A stretch of DNA of 41,415 nucleotides from Akkermansia sp. (lineage in GTDB: Bacteria > Verrucomicrobiota > Verrucomicrobiia > Verrucomicrobiales > Akkermansiaceae), in contig JAFQGF010000016.1 in NCBI GenBank assembly GCA_017415555.1, positions 1-41,415 on the forward strand, given 5' to 3'. Positions 33,048 through 39,903 of the stretch are shown here, one piece after another. The notes under the pieces were generated by a model that saw only the letters and a list, made by a program, of their open reading frames with translations, did no database searches and was not told the origin of the DNA. The position numbers and the translations under genes were made by a program. Each line of letters starts with the position of its first letter. Position 1 is the first letter of the stretch.

Positions 33048-33448
33048 TGCCAATCGTTCGAGAGTTCCTGCCTGGTCACCGGCGCGACCGGACCGGGTTG
33101 AGACTTAACACCTAAGAGCAACACCACTGCTCCAACCACCAGATGCAACACACAGACCAGCCCTGTTGCCAATAACCAGGACCCCAGCCAGGCATGTGCA
33201 GCCACACAGGCAAAAGCGCACAACAAGAGATACCCGAATAGCAATAGCAGACCACCGATGACAATGGCCACCACCCGTCTGACCTGGTGTGCGGCATATT
33301 CCCGCAACTCAATCTGCAACAACTGCCATAGCGCACCGGCATGTTCCAGCGTGCGCACGGCAGTATCTTTCGCCCCCCCCAAGGCCTCGCCACCCTGCTC
33401 CTGCAGCGCAGCGAACCGTTTAGGTTTGCTGAAAAGCGAAAAGCTCAT
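33005..33448 (-). CDS. YqjE-like holin-fold membrane protein
   Basis: From the ATG at 33448 the protein has 147 residues: a soluble helical N-terminus (ALWQLLQIELREYAAHQVRR), two long membrane helices (VVAIVIGGLLLLFGYLLLCAF and LLATGLVCVLHLVVGAVVLL) and a charged C-terminus. This is the layout of the putative Actinobacterial holin-X/YqjE family. It is not evidence of a phage: the family is common as a housekeeping membrane protein next to YqjD. The frame is open upstream to 33475, but the ATG at 33448 with MSFSLFSKPKRF is the better start. Confidence 0.75.
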   Translation of the reverse strand: MSFSLFSKPKRFAALQEQGGEALGGAKDTAVRTLEHAGALWQLLQIELREYAAHQVRRVVAIVIGGLLLLFGYLLLCAFACVAAHAWLGSWLLATGLVCVLHLVVGAVVLLLGVKSQPGPVAPVTRQELSNDWQCLKLLFSKENNKS

Positions 33449-33475
33449 TGAATTACAGGCAGAATAAAGCACCAA

Positions 33476-33826
33476 TTAACGGCGACCGGAACCCAGCAAG
33501 AGCCCAATAATGATACCAACGCCCAAGGCACCCAGCACAGAGCCGGTCGGGTTGGACTTCACATACTCCTCACCGGCCTCATGCAGGTCCTTAGCCTTAG
33601 CGCAAGTCACATCCCAGCCGGCATTAATCTGCTCGCGAGCCTCATCCGTATATTTGCGTACGTTATTCATCTGCTCTGCGGTATACTTACGCACCACATC
33701 CATCTGCTCAGCCGTTGCACGGCGCAGCTTGTCGTACTGAGCACAGGCATAATCGCGCGCAGCCTTCAGGCGATCCTGAGTATCGTTGCTGGGAACCGCC
33801 GTTTCTTTTTTCTCCGTATTTTCCAT
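33476..33826 (-). CDS. YqjD/ElaB-like DUF883 protein
   Basis: The 116-residue protein has a soluble, charged helical region and a C-terminal glycine-rich membrane anchor (SVLGALGVGIIIGLLLGSGRR). That is the layout of E. coli YqjD/ElaB, which tether ribosomes to the membrane in stationary phase. The middle contains two near-identical 11-residue repeats (AEQMDVVRKYT and AEQMNNVRKYT), likely a coiled coil. It heads the three-gene unit, with a TTGCAA/TATAAT promoter about 75 bases upstream. Confidence 0.8.
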   Translation of the reverse strand: MENTEKKETAVPSNDTQDRLKAARDYACAQYDKLRRATAEQMDVVRKYTAEQMNNVRKYTDEAREQINAGWDVTCAKAKDLHEAGEEYVKSNPTGSVLGALGVGIIIGLLLGSGRR

Positions 33827-33902
33827 AACTTGTTTCTATTGTTGAAGGTGACGGGAGCCCTCATCCACTCGCAGCCTGTTGCGCCGGTAGCTCCATTGCC
33901 CT

Positions 33903-33932
33903 ATTATAATCACACTTCCACTCATATTGCAA
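33903..33932 (-). promoter_or_regulatory. Promoter of the yqjD-like unit
   Basis: On the minus strand: TTGCAA (33932-33927), an 18-base spacer and a perfect TATAAT (33908-33903). The leader would be about 70 bases. Confidence 0.6.
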
Positions 33933-34001
33933 GCAATCTCGATCAAAATGACGAATTTTCTTAACCATTCCGCAATTTTTCCGCCATCTTGCATTATAGC
34001 C

Positions 34002-34030
34002 TTGCATTTTATCCCCGGAACTGGTAATAT
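34002..34030 (+). promoter_or_regulatory. Promoter of carA
   Basis: TTGCAT (34002-34007), a 17-base spacer and TAATAT (34025-34030). The leader of about 17 bases ends with AAAGAGACAAAGC before the ATG. No pyrimidine-sensing leader is possible at that length. Confidence 0.65.
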
Positions 34031-34053
34031 CGCACGGCTTAAAGAGACAAAGC

Positions 34054-35211
34054 ATGAAAGCGATTCTTGCACTAGAAGACGGAACCACATTCGAGGGTAG
34101 CTCCATTGGCGCTACCGGCACAGTAACCGGCGAGGTGTGCTGCGACACATCCGTAATGGGGTACCAGGAGATACTGACAGACCCCGCTTGCAGCGGTCGC
34201 GTCCTGGTCATGACCTACCCGCTCATCGGCAACTATGGAGTGTGCGAGGAGGACAACGAAAGCTCCGCACCTCAGGCCGCCGGACTGGTCGTTACAGAAC
34301 TGGCACGCCTGCACTGCAACTGGCGCGCCAGGGAGGGTATGGAACCATGGCTGCAGCGTCACAACATTGTTGGCATCGCCGGCATCGACACCCGCAAGAT
34401 TGCCACCCTTCAGCGCCACAAAGGAGGTCAGCGCTGCTGCATTTCCACAGAATTGAGTGCCGAGGAGGCTGTTGCCGCCGCAAAGGCTACCACCCCCATT
34501 GAAACGACCGCCCCCGTCTGCCGGGTTACCTGCCCTGCCCCTTACCATTGGGAGGGCGATTCCCGAGCCTGGAAGCTTCCCAACAAAACACAGGGTGATT
34601 TGACAAACTACACAGAGCTACCGCCCATCAGTTACAAGGTCGTGGTATACGATTTGGGCGTGCGCCGTAGTGTGCTTCGCAGTCTGCGCCAGGTTGGGTG
34701 CGATGTCACCGTCGTACCAGCCTCCACCACGGCTAACGATGTACTGGCACTGCGCCCGGATGCCGTCGTCATCTCCGATGGCCCCGGCACCACAGCCCCC
34801 CTGACCACCGAAGCAACAGAAATCAAACTCCTCACCGACAAACTTCCCGTAGTGGGCATGGGGCTGGGCTGCCAGTTACTTGTCACAGCTCTCGGGGGCA
34901 CAACCCGCAAGCTGCGCGTGGGCCATCAGGGCTGCAATCAGCCTGTCAAAACGCTGTGCGATGGCAAGGTTGCCATCACCACCCAAAACAGCATCTCTGC
35001 CATCGATGCCGATACCCTGCCCGCAGAACTCCGCACCACCGCTGTCAACCTGAACGATGACACCGTGGCTGCCGTCTGCGGAAACACCCGCCCCCTTTTC
35101 GGCGTGCAGTACATCCCCGCAGCCCCCACCGACGCCGAAGACGCCAACGGCTTCTACGGCCAGCTGGTGCAGACAATCAAAGCTGTGAAGGCCGGCAAAT
35201 ACAACGCATAA
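34054..35211 (+). CDS. carA: Carbamoyl-phosphate synthase small subunit with inactive glutaminase site
   Basis: CarA normally hydrolyses glutamine and passes ammonia to CarB. The 385-residue protein keeps the N-terminal CPSase small-subunit domain (FEGSSIGATGTVTGEV, MGYQEILTDPACSGRVLVMTYP, IAGIDTRKI) and the class I amidotransferase fold (VVYDLGVRRSVLRSL, ISDGPG). The active site is lost. The nucleophile loop GICLGHQ reads GMGLGCQ, with Gly270 for Cys269 of E. coli. The QYHPEA motif reads QYIPAA, with Ile354 and Ala356 for the catalytic His and Glu. NHPV reads NQPV. Human CPS1 is a known case where a Cys-less domain keeps a structural role and ammonia is used. The frame is intact and purA follows after 25 bases. 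No carB lies in the window. Confidence 0.93.
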   Translation: MKAILALEDGTTFEGSSIGATGTVTGEVCCDTSVMGYQEILTDPACSGRVLVMTYPLIGNYGVCEEDNESSAPQAAGLVVTELARLHCNWRAREGMEPWLQRHNIVGIAGIDTRKIATLQRHKGGQRCCISTELSAEEAVAAAKATTPIETTAPVCRVTCPAPYHWEGDSRAWKLPNKTQGDLTNYTELPPISYKVVVYDLGVRRSVLRSLRQVGCDVTVVPASTTANDVLALRPDAVVISDGPGTTAPLTTEATEIKLLTDKLPVVGMGLGCQLLVTALGGTTRKLRVGHQGCNQPVKTLCDGKVAITTQNSISAIDADTLPAELRTTAVNLNDDTVAAVCGNTRPLFGVQYIPAAPTDAEDANGFYGQLVQTIKAVKAGKYNA

Positions 35212-35236
35212 TCCTCCCCCCCCTCCAAACTTATTC

Positions 35237-36511
35237 ATGAACACACTCGTTATAGGCTCCCAGTGGGGAGATGAAGGCAAAGGCAAGGTCATCGACTTCC
35301 TGACAGAAACCGCAGACGTTGTGGCTCGCAGCCAGGGTGGCAGCAACGCCGGCCACACCGTTATCGCCAAAGGGCAGAAATATGTTCTGCACCTCATCCC
35401 CTCCGGCATCCTGTGGGAGGGTAAGGTAAACGTCATCGGCAACGGCGTCGTTATTAACCCCACTTCCCTCGTGGAGGAAATCGAGTACCTGCGAGAGAAA
35501 GGTGTCTCCATCACCCCGGCTAACCTCCTCATCTCCGATCGCGCCCACGTTGTACTGCCCATACACAAGGACATCGACGGCGCCCAGGAGGAAGCCCTCG
35601 GCGACCAGAAAATCGGCACCACTCGCCAGGGTATCGGCCCCACCTATGCCGACAAAGCCCGTCGAGTTGGCATCCGCATGATTGACCTTGCCGACCCCGT
35701 GCGCCTGGAGGCTGTGCTCAAAGCCCGCATTAAGACCGCCAACGAGGAACTGGTGCGTCTTGGCTGGCCCGCTGCCGACCCGGAGGTGACGCTCCGTGCC
35801 GTCATGACAGCAGCAGATGTACTCCGCCCGCACATCACCAACACCATCCCCGTGCTCAACAACGCCATCAAGGCCGGCAAAACCGTCCTGTTCGAGGGCG
35901 CACAGGGTGCCATGCTCGACATCGACTTCGGCACCTATCCCTTCGTTACCAGCTCCAACACCAGCGCAGGCGGCTGCTGCACCGGCTCCGGCGTAGCCCC
36001 CACTCGTATCGACAAAATCATCGGCGTCTGCAAGGCATACACCACTCGCGTGGGCGAAGGTCCCTTCGTGACAGAGGATGACGAATTCGGCGACTACCTG
36101 CACGGCCTGGGCCGCGAGTTCGGAGCTACCACCGGGCGCCCCCGCCGCTGCGGCTGGACGGATGGCGTGGTTCTGCGCTTCTCCGCCATGTTCAATGGTT
36201 TTGATGAAATGGCCATGACCAACCTCGACGGCCTCGATGAGCTGGAGAGCATCAAAATCTGCACCGGTTACCGCATGGGCGACGAGGTGCTGGAATACCC
36301 GCCCGCCCTCATGGAAGACTGGGCCAAGTGCACCCCTATCTACGAAACCCTCCCCGGCTGGCAGCAGGACATTTCCAAATGCTCCGCCTGGGACGAGCTG
36401 CCGGAAAACTGCAAGGCCTACGTTAAGCGCTTCGGCGAAATCGTAGGCTGCCCGGTCGCCTCCGTTGGCGTAGGCCCGGATCGCGAGCAGACCATCACCG
36501 TGCCTATGTAA
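35237..36511 (+). CDS. purA: Adenylosuccinate synthetase
   Basis: PurA couples IMP and aspartate with GTP to form adenylosuccinate, the first AMP-specific step. The 424 residues show the P-loop GSQWGDEGKGK, GGSNAGHTV (general acid His), DRAHVVLPIHKD, GTTRQGIGPTYADKARR, LFEGAQGAMLDIDFGTYPFVTSSNT and TGRPRRCGW. All catalytic segments are intact. It follows carA closely and ends before a strong terminator, so carA-purA is a two-gene operon. Confidence 0.97.
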   Translation: MNTLVIGSQWGDEGKGKVIDFLTETADVVARSQGGSNAGHTVIAKGQKYVLHLIPSGILWEGKVNVIGNGVVINPTSLVEEIEYLREKGVSITPANLLISDRAHVVLPIHKDIDGAQEEALGDQKIGTTRQGIGPTYADKARRVGIRMIDLADPVRLEAVLKARIKTANEELVRLGWPAADPEVTLRAVMTAADVLRPHITNTIPVLNNAIKAGKTVLFEGAQGAMLDIDFGTYPFVTSSNTSAGGCCTGSGVAPTRIDKIIGVCKAYTTRVGEGPFVTEDDEFGDYLHGLGREFGATTGRPRRCGWTDGVVLRFSAMFNGFDEMAMTNLDGLDELESIKICTGYRMGDEVLEYPPALMEDWAKCTPIYETLPGWQQDISKCSAWDELPENCKAYVKRFGEIVGCPVASVGVGPDREQTITVPM

Positions 36512-36530
36512 GAATGGTTTTATCCCTTCA

Positions 36531-36562
36531 AAAAAAGCCCGCCTGCCCGGCGGGCTTTTTTT
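36531..36562. terminator. Bidirectional terminator after purA
   Basis: A 7-bp GC stem (GCCCGCC 36537-36543 with GGCGGGC 36549-36555, loop TGCCC) is flanked by A on the left and T on the right. Confidence 0.9.
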
Positions 36563-36604
36563 CTTCTGCTTGTTATTGAGCAGACCCCACACAAGGAGCA
36601 TCTC

Positions 36605-37204
36605 ATGCGCATGCTCCCCCTCCCAGCCGACCAGCCACCCCCTTGCGCCCTTATCCGGACAGAAGCTTCGCACACCACGCCGTCCCTGTTGGCAGAACCC
36701 GGATGCCATAAAATCATATCCGACACCAGCCTCCTCAGCTCAGACTCATGCGCCATTCTGGCACGCAGCACAGCACAAGTGGGCTGCCTCGCCTCACCCA
36801 TACAGCTGAATCTTAACGGCTGCACCCTAGGCTCCGTCGGCAACGCCCCCATATTCCTCATCAGCAACGCCCGCGTCGAAATCAAACTCACCAACTGCCG
36901 GGCAGACGCTTCGGAAAAACACCTCATTTCGGCCCAAGAAAGCATCTGGGGCAAACCCGGCTTCAACGCCGGAAGCGCCAGAATCACTGTCGTAAACAGC
37001 ACTCTCAAAGGGAACATCTACGTCGGCAAAAACTGCAAAATTGAGCTCACTCTTTCCAGCGGCAGCTGCTGGCACGGACACTTCACCGGCCCCGGAAAAG
37101 CCACCCTGGACAAACATCCCCATGCCATCTGGATTCAGAATCCCCACAATCCACCACCTCACCCCACCCAGCGTTACGCCATTTTAGAAAAAAAATCACC
37201 TTAA
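36605..37204 (+). CDS. Small beta-rich protein of unknown function
   Basis: The 199-residue protein has one of the few good Shine-Dalgarno sites here (AAGGAG, 6-7 bases before the ATG). No signal peptide is visible. The middle has alternating beta-strand repeats (IQLNLNGCTLGSVG, VEIKLTNCRAD, ITVVNSTLKGNIYVG, KIELTLSSGSCWHGHF), as in beta-helix or beta-solenoid proteins such as autotransporter passenger domains. It may be a short solenoid or a remnant of a longer one. The long minus-strand frame opposite purA and this gene is a shadow. Confidence 0.5.
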   Translation: MRMLPLPADQPPPCALIRTEASHTTPSLLAEPGCHKIISDTSLLSSDSCAILARSTAQVGCLASPIQLNLNGCTLGSVGNAPIFLISNARVEIKLTNCRADASEKHLISAQESIWGKPGFNAGSARITVVNSTLKGNIYVGKNCKIELTLSSGSCWHGHFTGPGKATLDKHPHAIWIQNPHNPPPHPTQRYAILEKKSP

Positions 37205-37264
37205 TTACCATTTTAGTCTTGCATTCCTCATTTTTTGCTGTATAATGCCCCCGCACACAGCAAA

Positions 37265-37336
37265 GCACGAGTAGCTCAGTGGTAGAGCGGCTGTCTTACA
37301 CACAGTTGGTCAGGAGTTCGAATCTCTTCTCGTGTA
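37265..37336 (+). tRNA. tRNA-Val (anticodon TAC)
   Basis: The cloverleaf folds by eye: 7-bp acceptor (GCACGAG with CTCGTGT, one G-U pair), D-arm GCTC/GAGC, anticodon stem GCTGT/ACAGT with loop CTTACAC (anticodon TAC), five-base variable loop and T-arm AGGAG/CTCTT with loop TTCGAAT. The CCA end is not encoded. A terminator follows. Confidence 0.9.
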
Positions 37337-37348
37337 TAAATCTCACAG

Positions 37349-37381
37349 CCCTCTAACGCTCAACGCGTTAGAGGGTTTTTT
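37349..37381 (+). terminator. Intrinsic terminator of tRNA-Val
   Basis: A perfect 11-bp stem (37349-37359 with 37365-37375, loop TCAAC) is followed by six T. Confidence 0.9.
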
Positions 37382-37420
37382 GTAACAATCAACGACTTAA
37401 CAACCCCGTGCAGAATCGGT

Positions 37421-37537
37421 ATGCGCCTGTTTTTGACTATCGCCGTCTGTCTCGGCGCAGGCTTGCCGAAGCCGGAGGACTCCAAAGGACTAGGGGTGCG
37501 GCAGAGCTCTCACTTCCACAACAAACAACTTTCATAA
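37421..37537 (+). pseudogene. Short signal-peptide-like ORF, possible gene remnant
   Basis: A 38-codon frame begins MRLFLTIAVCLGAG, which resembles a signal peptide, and then continues with a polar stretch to a TAA at 37535. It lies between tRNA-Val and the arsenic operon. It could be a tiny secreted peptide or the 5' end of a gene cut when the island arrived. Evidence is weak. The rest of 37382-37602 shows only an AT-rich tract with an inverted repeat (AAAGTG 37536-37541 with CACTTT 37551-37556). Confidence 0.3.
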
Positions 37538-37602
37538 AGTGCATTTTTTTCACTTTATTGTTCTTTTTTGCACATGACAACAAAAAAGAGCAAAAAGACA
37601 TA

Positions 37603-37630
37603 TTGACAATTGTCAAAATGTCCGTATAAT
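37603..37630 (+). promoter_or_regulatory. arsC-arsR promoter with palindromic ArsR-type operator
   Basis: TTGACA (37603-37608), a 16-base spacer and a perfect TATAAT (37625-37630). The -35 is the first half of a perfect 14-bp palindrome, TTGACAATTGTCAA (37603-37616), placed where a repressor would block RNA polymerase. The operon encodes an ArsR repressor, so autoregulation is likely. The ATG lies 10 bases past the -10. Confidence 0.75.
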
Positions 37631-37640
37631 ATCGCTTGTC

Positions 37641-38060
37641 ATGAGCTCTGTTTTGTTTCTATGCACGGGTAATTCCTGCCGCAGCCAGATGGCTGAGGCC
37701 TGGGGGCGGAGTCTTTTCCCCGATGGATGGAAGTCGGCTTCTGCCGGGATAGAAAAACATGGCTTGAATGCGCTCATGCTCGCCGTTATGGACGAGGTCG
37801 GGATGGACATGAGCAAGCATTTTTCTAAAACGGTTGACGAGTTGCCGACCGACATTCAATGGGACTTGGTCGTGACGGTCTGTGACCGAGCCGCTACAGC
37901 TTGCCCCTATTATCCCGGGGGAAAACTCATTCATATTCCTTTTGATGACCCACCTGCATTGGCAGTTGGCTTGCCTGAAGCGGAGGCGCTGAACATATAC
38001 CGCCGCGTGCGCGATGAAATACGCGCAGAAATCGAGAACTTAGCAAAACACTTACAGTAA
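37641..38060 (+). CDS. arsC: Arsenate reductase, thioredoxin-coupled LMW-phosphatase type
   Basis: The enzyme reduces arsenate to arsenite in the cytoplasm. The 139-residue protein has the P-loop CX5R (Cys8-Arg14 in LCTGNSCRS) and the two further Cys of the disulfide relay, Cys81 and Cys88 (TVCDRAATACPYYPGG), as in the Staphylococcus aureus pI258 ArsC family. The HIPFDDPP segment is also conserved. It is the first gene after the operator, 7 bases before arsR. Confidence 0.93.
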   Translation: MSSVLFLCTGNSCRSQMAEAWGRSLFPDGWKSASAGIEKHGLNALMLAVMDEVGMDMSKHFSKTVDELPTDIQWDLVVTVCDRAATACPYYPGGKLIHIPFDDPPALAVGLPEAEALNIYRRVRDEIRAEIENLAKHLQ

Positions 38061-38067
38061 TATATCT

Positions 38068-38364
38068 ATGGATTGTAACTGCCACAACACGGAAAAAATA
38101 AGTCTGTCGCACGAAGCGGCGGCTGCGGTTTTTAAGGCTCTCGGTCACCCGGTTCGCTTGCATATCGTCAGAATGCTGTTGGCGGGAGAGCGTTGCGTCT
38201 GCGAGTTACACAAGGGTACGGAGCGCGATTTATCCACGATTTCCAGCCATCTCAATATACTCAAGAATGCCGGGGTGGTCACAGCCGAACAAAGAGGAAA
38301 GAACATCTATTATCGTCTGGCTATTCCCTGTCTTTCTACTGTCTTAAATTGCCTTGTCGACTGA
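38068..38364 (+). CDS. arsR: ArsR-family repressor
   Basis: The 98-residue winged-helix protein has FKALGHPVRLHIVRMLLAGE, the metal-binding ERCVCELHK (Cys43, Cys45) and the recognition helix STISSHLNILKNAGVV. An extra pair Cys3/Cys5 (MDCNC) could add a third thiol ligand. As(III) binding should release it from the palindrome over the arsC promoter. Confidence 0.92.
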   Translation: MDCNCHNTEKISLSHEAAAAVFKALGHPVRLHIVRMLLAGERCVCELHKGTERDLSTISSHLNILKNAGVVTAEQRGKNIYYRLAIPCLSTVLNCLVD

Positions 38365-38437
38365 TGAAAAATAACCCAATCAAGACTTTTTATGCTGTCG
38401 TTTTTAGATTTGCCCAAATATAAACACAATACAAACA

Positions 38438-39232
38438 ATGAAAACAATACACATCACAATCTATGGTCCGGGGTGTACGCGCTGCACAACCTTAGTCCGT
38501 CATGCAGAAGAAGCAGTGCGCACGCTTCCGGGAAGGTTCGTAATAGAGAAAATATCGAATCCGCTGGAGATAGCAAAAGCCGGTATATTTAACACCCCTG
38601 CGATTGCAGTCAACGGAACAGTTGTCCGGCAGGGAAAGGTTCCGTCTGTGGAACAACTGAGAGAGCTGATACAGGATTCTCTTGATATTGAGTCGGCAAC
38701 TACCGTGACCCCAAAAAATGAGGTCACCACATGTTCATGTGGTTGCGGATGCCAACGAGCAGATAGCAACAGCAAATCCTCCACAAATCAAGAAAGTAAA
38801 ACGGAAAGCACCCCGGGCAAAGGGTTGAAAACGGCTTTACTTCTCATCGGCTTCGGCGCGTTGGCTGTTGCCGCGCTCAAACAAATACAACAGGAAGCCC
38901 CTGTTGAACCGGTAAGCACCCCCGCACCGATTGTGGCAGATAATTCGGCAGAGCTTGTGTATTTCACCTTCGGAAAACGCTGCCCGACATGCAGGCGCAT
39001 GGAGCAATGGGCCAAGGATGTTGCCATAGAGATGGGGATAGCATTTGTACAGAAAGAAGCGGATGCAGATCAGGTTAAGCTCTATGGCCTCACGACGAAA
39101 AGCCTCATATTGCGCTATGGTCAGAATGGAAAAAAATGGGAGAAGTTGTCACGCATCTGGGAGTTGAACCGAGACGAAACAGCTTACAAGCAATACGTAA
39201 GAGAACAAATTAACGCTTATATAACGAGATGA
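38438..39232 (+). CDS. Membrane-anchored dual thioredoxin-fold protein with Cys-rich linker
   Basis: The 264-residue protein has three parts. Residues 1-80 are a small thioredoxin-like domain with CTRC (Cys13, Cys16), of the redox-active disulfide protein 2 type. Next come a Cys cluster CSCGCGC (Cys99, 101, 103, 105) and one membrane helix (about 131-149). Residues about 170-264 form a second thioredoxin-like domain with CPTC (Cys182, Cys185). The first domain and Cys cluster should face the cytoplasm and the second the periplasm. It overlaps the ArsG-type permease gene by 4 bases, so the two are translated together and probably form one redox relay or metalloid transfer system. Confidence 0.8.
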   Translation: MKTIHITIYGPGCTRCTTLVRHAEEAVRTLPGRFVIEKISNPLEIAKAGIFNTPAIAVNGTVVRQGKVPSVEQLRELIQDSLDIESATTVTPKNEVTTCSCGCGCQRADSNSKSSTNQESKTESTPGKGLKTALLLIGFGALAVAALKQIQQEAPVEPVSTPAPIVADNSAELVYFTFGKRCPTCRRMEQWAKDVAIEMGIAFVQKEADADQVKLYGLTTKSLILRYGQNGKKWEKLSRIWELNRDETAYKQYVREQINAYITR

Positions 39233-39900
39233 GTATACTTTATCTTGTACTTGCCGGAATGACAGCTGCTATTGCACCCTGTCCGTTAGCGTCGAATCTG
39301 GCAGCTATCGGCTATATGAGCCGGCATGTGGGCTCACAACATCGAGCCTTGATGGCAGCGGGGCTTTATACTTTGGGGCGCATTTGCTCCTATGTTGCAG
39401 TAGGACTGCTCATAAGCCAGGGCTTGGCAGGAGCCCCTGCCGTATCACTCTGGCTCCAGGAGAGCCTGCCTTTGTACATGGGCCCCATACTCATCGTCTC
39501 CGGCCTCGTTGTGCTGGAGTGTATCCGTATCCCCTCCATCGGTCGCTACCCCGGCAAAACAGTCACTCATAAACTCGCAAGCAGTGGCTTATGGGGCAGC
39601 TTTATGCTGGGGCTGCTCTTTGCGTTGGCTTTGTGCCCTCCCAGTGCGGCTCTCTTTTTTGGAACAGCTCTGCCGATTGCCATCCAAAGCGGCACATGGG
39701 CCTGGGTGGCTATAGCTCTGTTTGGATTAGGAACATCGGTTCCGGTAGCGGCATTCGCCCTATTGCTGGTAACAGGAGCCGAAAAGGCAGCTGGAGTCCT
39801 GCGTTGTCTTCCGGTGCTTCAGCGTTGGGGGAAGATCCTTGCCGGGAGCAGTCTTTTCCTTCTCGGAATGTGGATAACAATAACCGAACTCATCATTTGA
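39229..39900 (+). CDS. arsG: ArsG/DsbD-CcdA-like membrane permease
   Basis: The 223-residue protein has about six membrane helices and the DsbD/CcdA-type Cys motifs (AAIAPCPLASNLAAIGY near residue 18 and ALALCPPSAALFFGTALP near residue 135). Proteins of this size next to thioredoxin and ArsR genes are annotated as ArsG-type arsenical efflux permeases. In the DsbD family the two Cys carry electrons across the membrane; here they could do that or bind arsenic. The neighbouring double thioredoxin protein supplies both a cytoplasmic and a periplasmic partner. Confidence 0.8.
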   Translation: MSILYLVLAGMTAAIAPCPLASNLAAIGYMSRHVGSQHRALMAAGLYTLGRICSYVAVGLLISQGLAGAPAVSLWLQESLPLYMGPILIVSGLVVLECIRIPSIGRYPGKTVTHKLASSGLWGSFMLGLLFALALCPPSAALFFGTALPIAIQSGTWAWVAIALFGLGTSVPVAAFALLLVTGAEKAAGVLRCLPVLQRWGKILAGSSLFLLGMWITITELII

Positions 39901-39903
39901 CAC

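Noticed and set aside
33005..33448. Holin-like gene as sign of a prophage
   Set aside because: The protein fits the YqjE family next to a YqjD-like gene. No phage structural, lysis or integrase gene is near.
35220..35236. Frameshift or sequencing error as cause of the CarA active-site loss
   Set aside because: The changed residues lie in separate conserved blocks with the frame intact between them and to the stop, so several independent substitutions are needed.
37265..37336. tRNA-Val as attachment site of an integrated island that carries the arsenic genes
   Set aside because: No integrase and no second copy of the tRNA 3' end was found up to the window end. The right border may lie outside, so this is unproven, not excluded.
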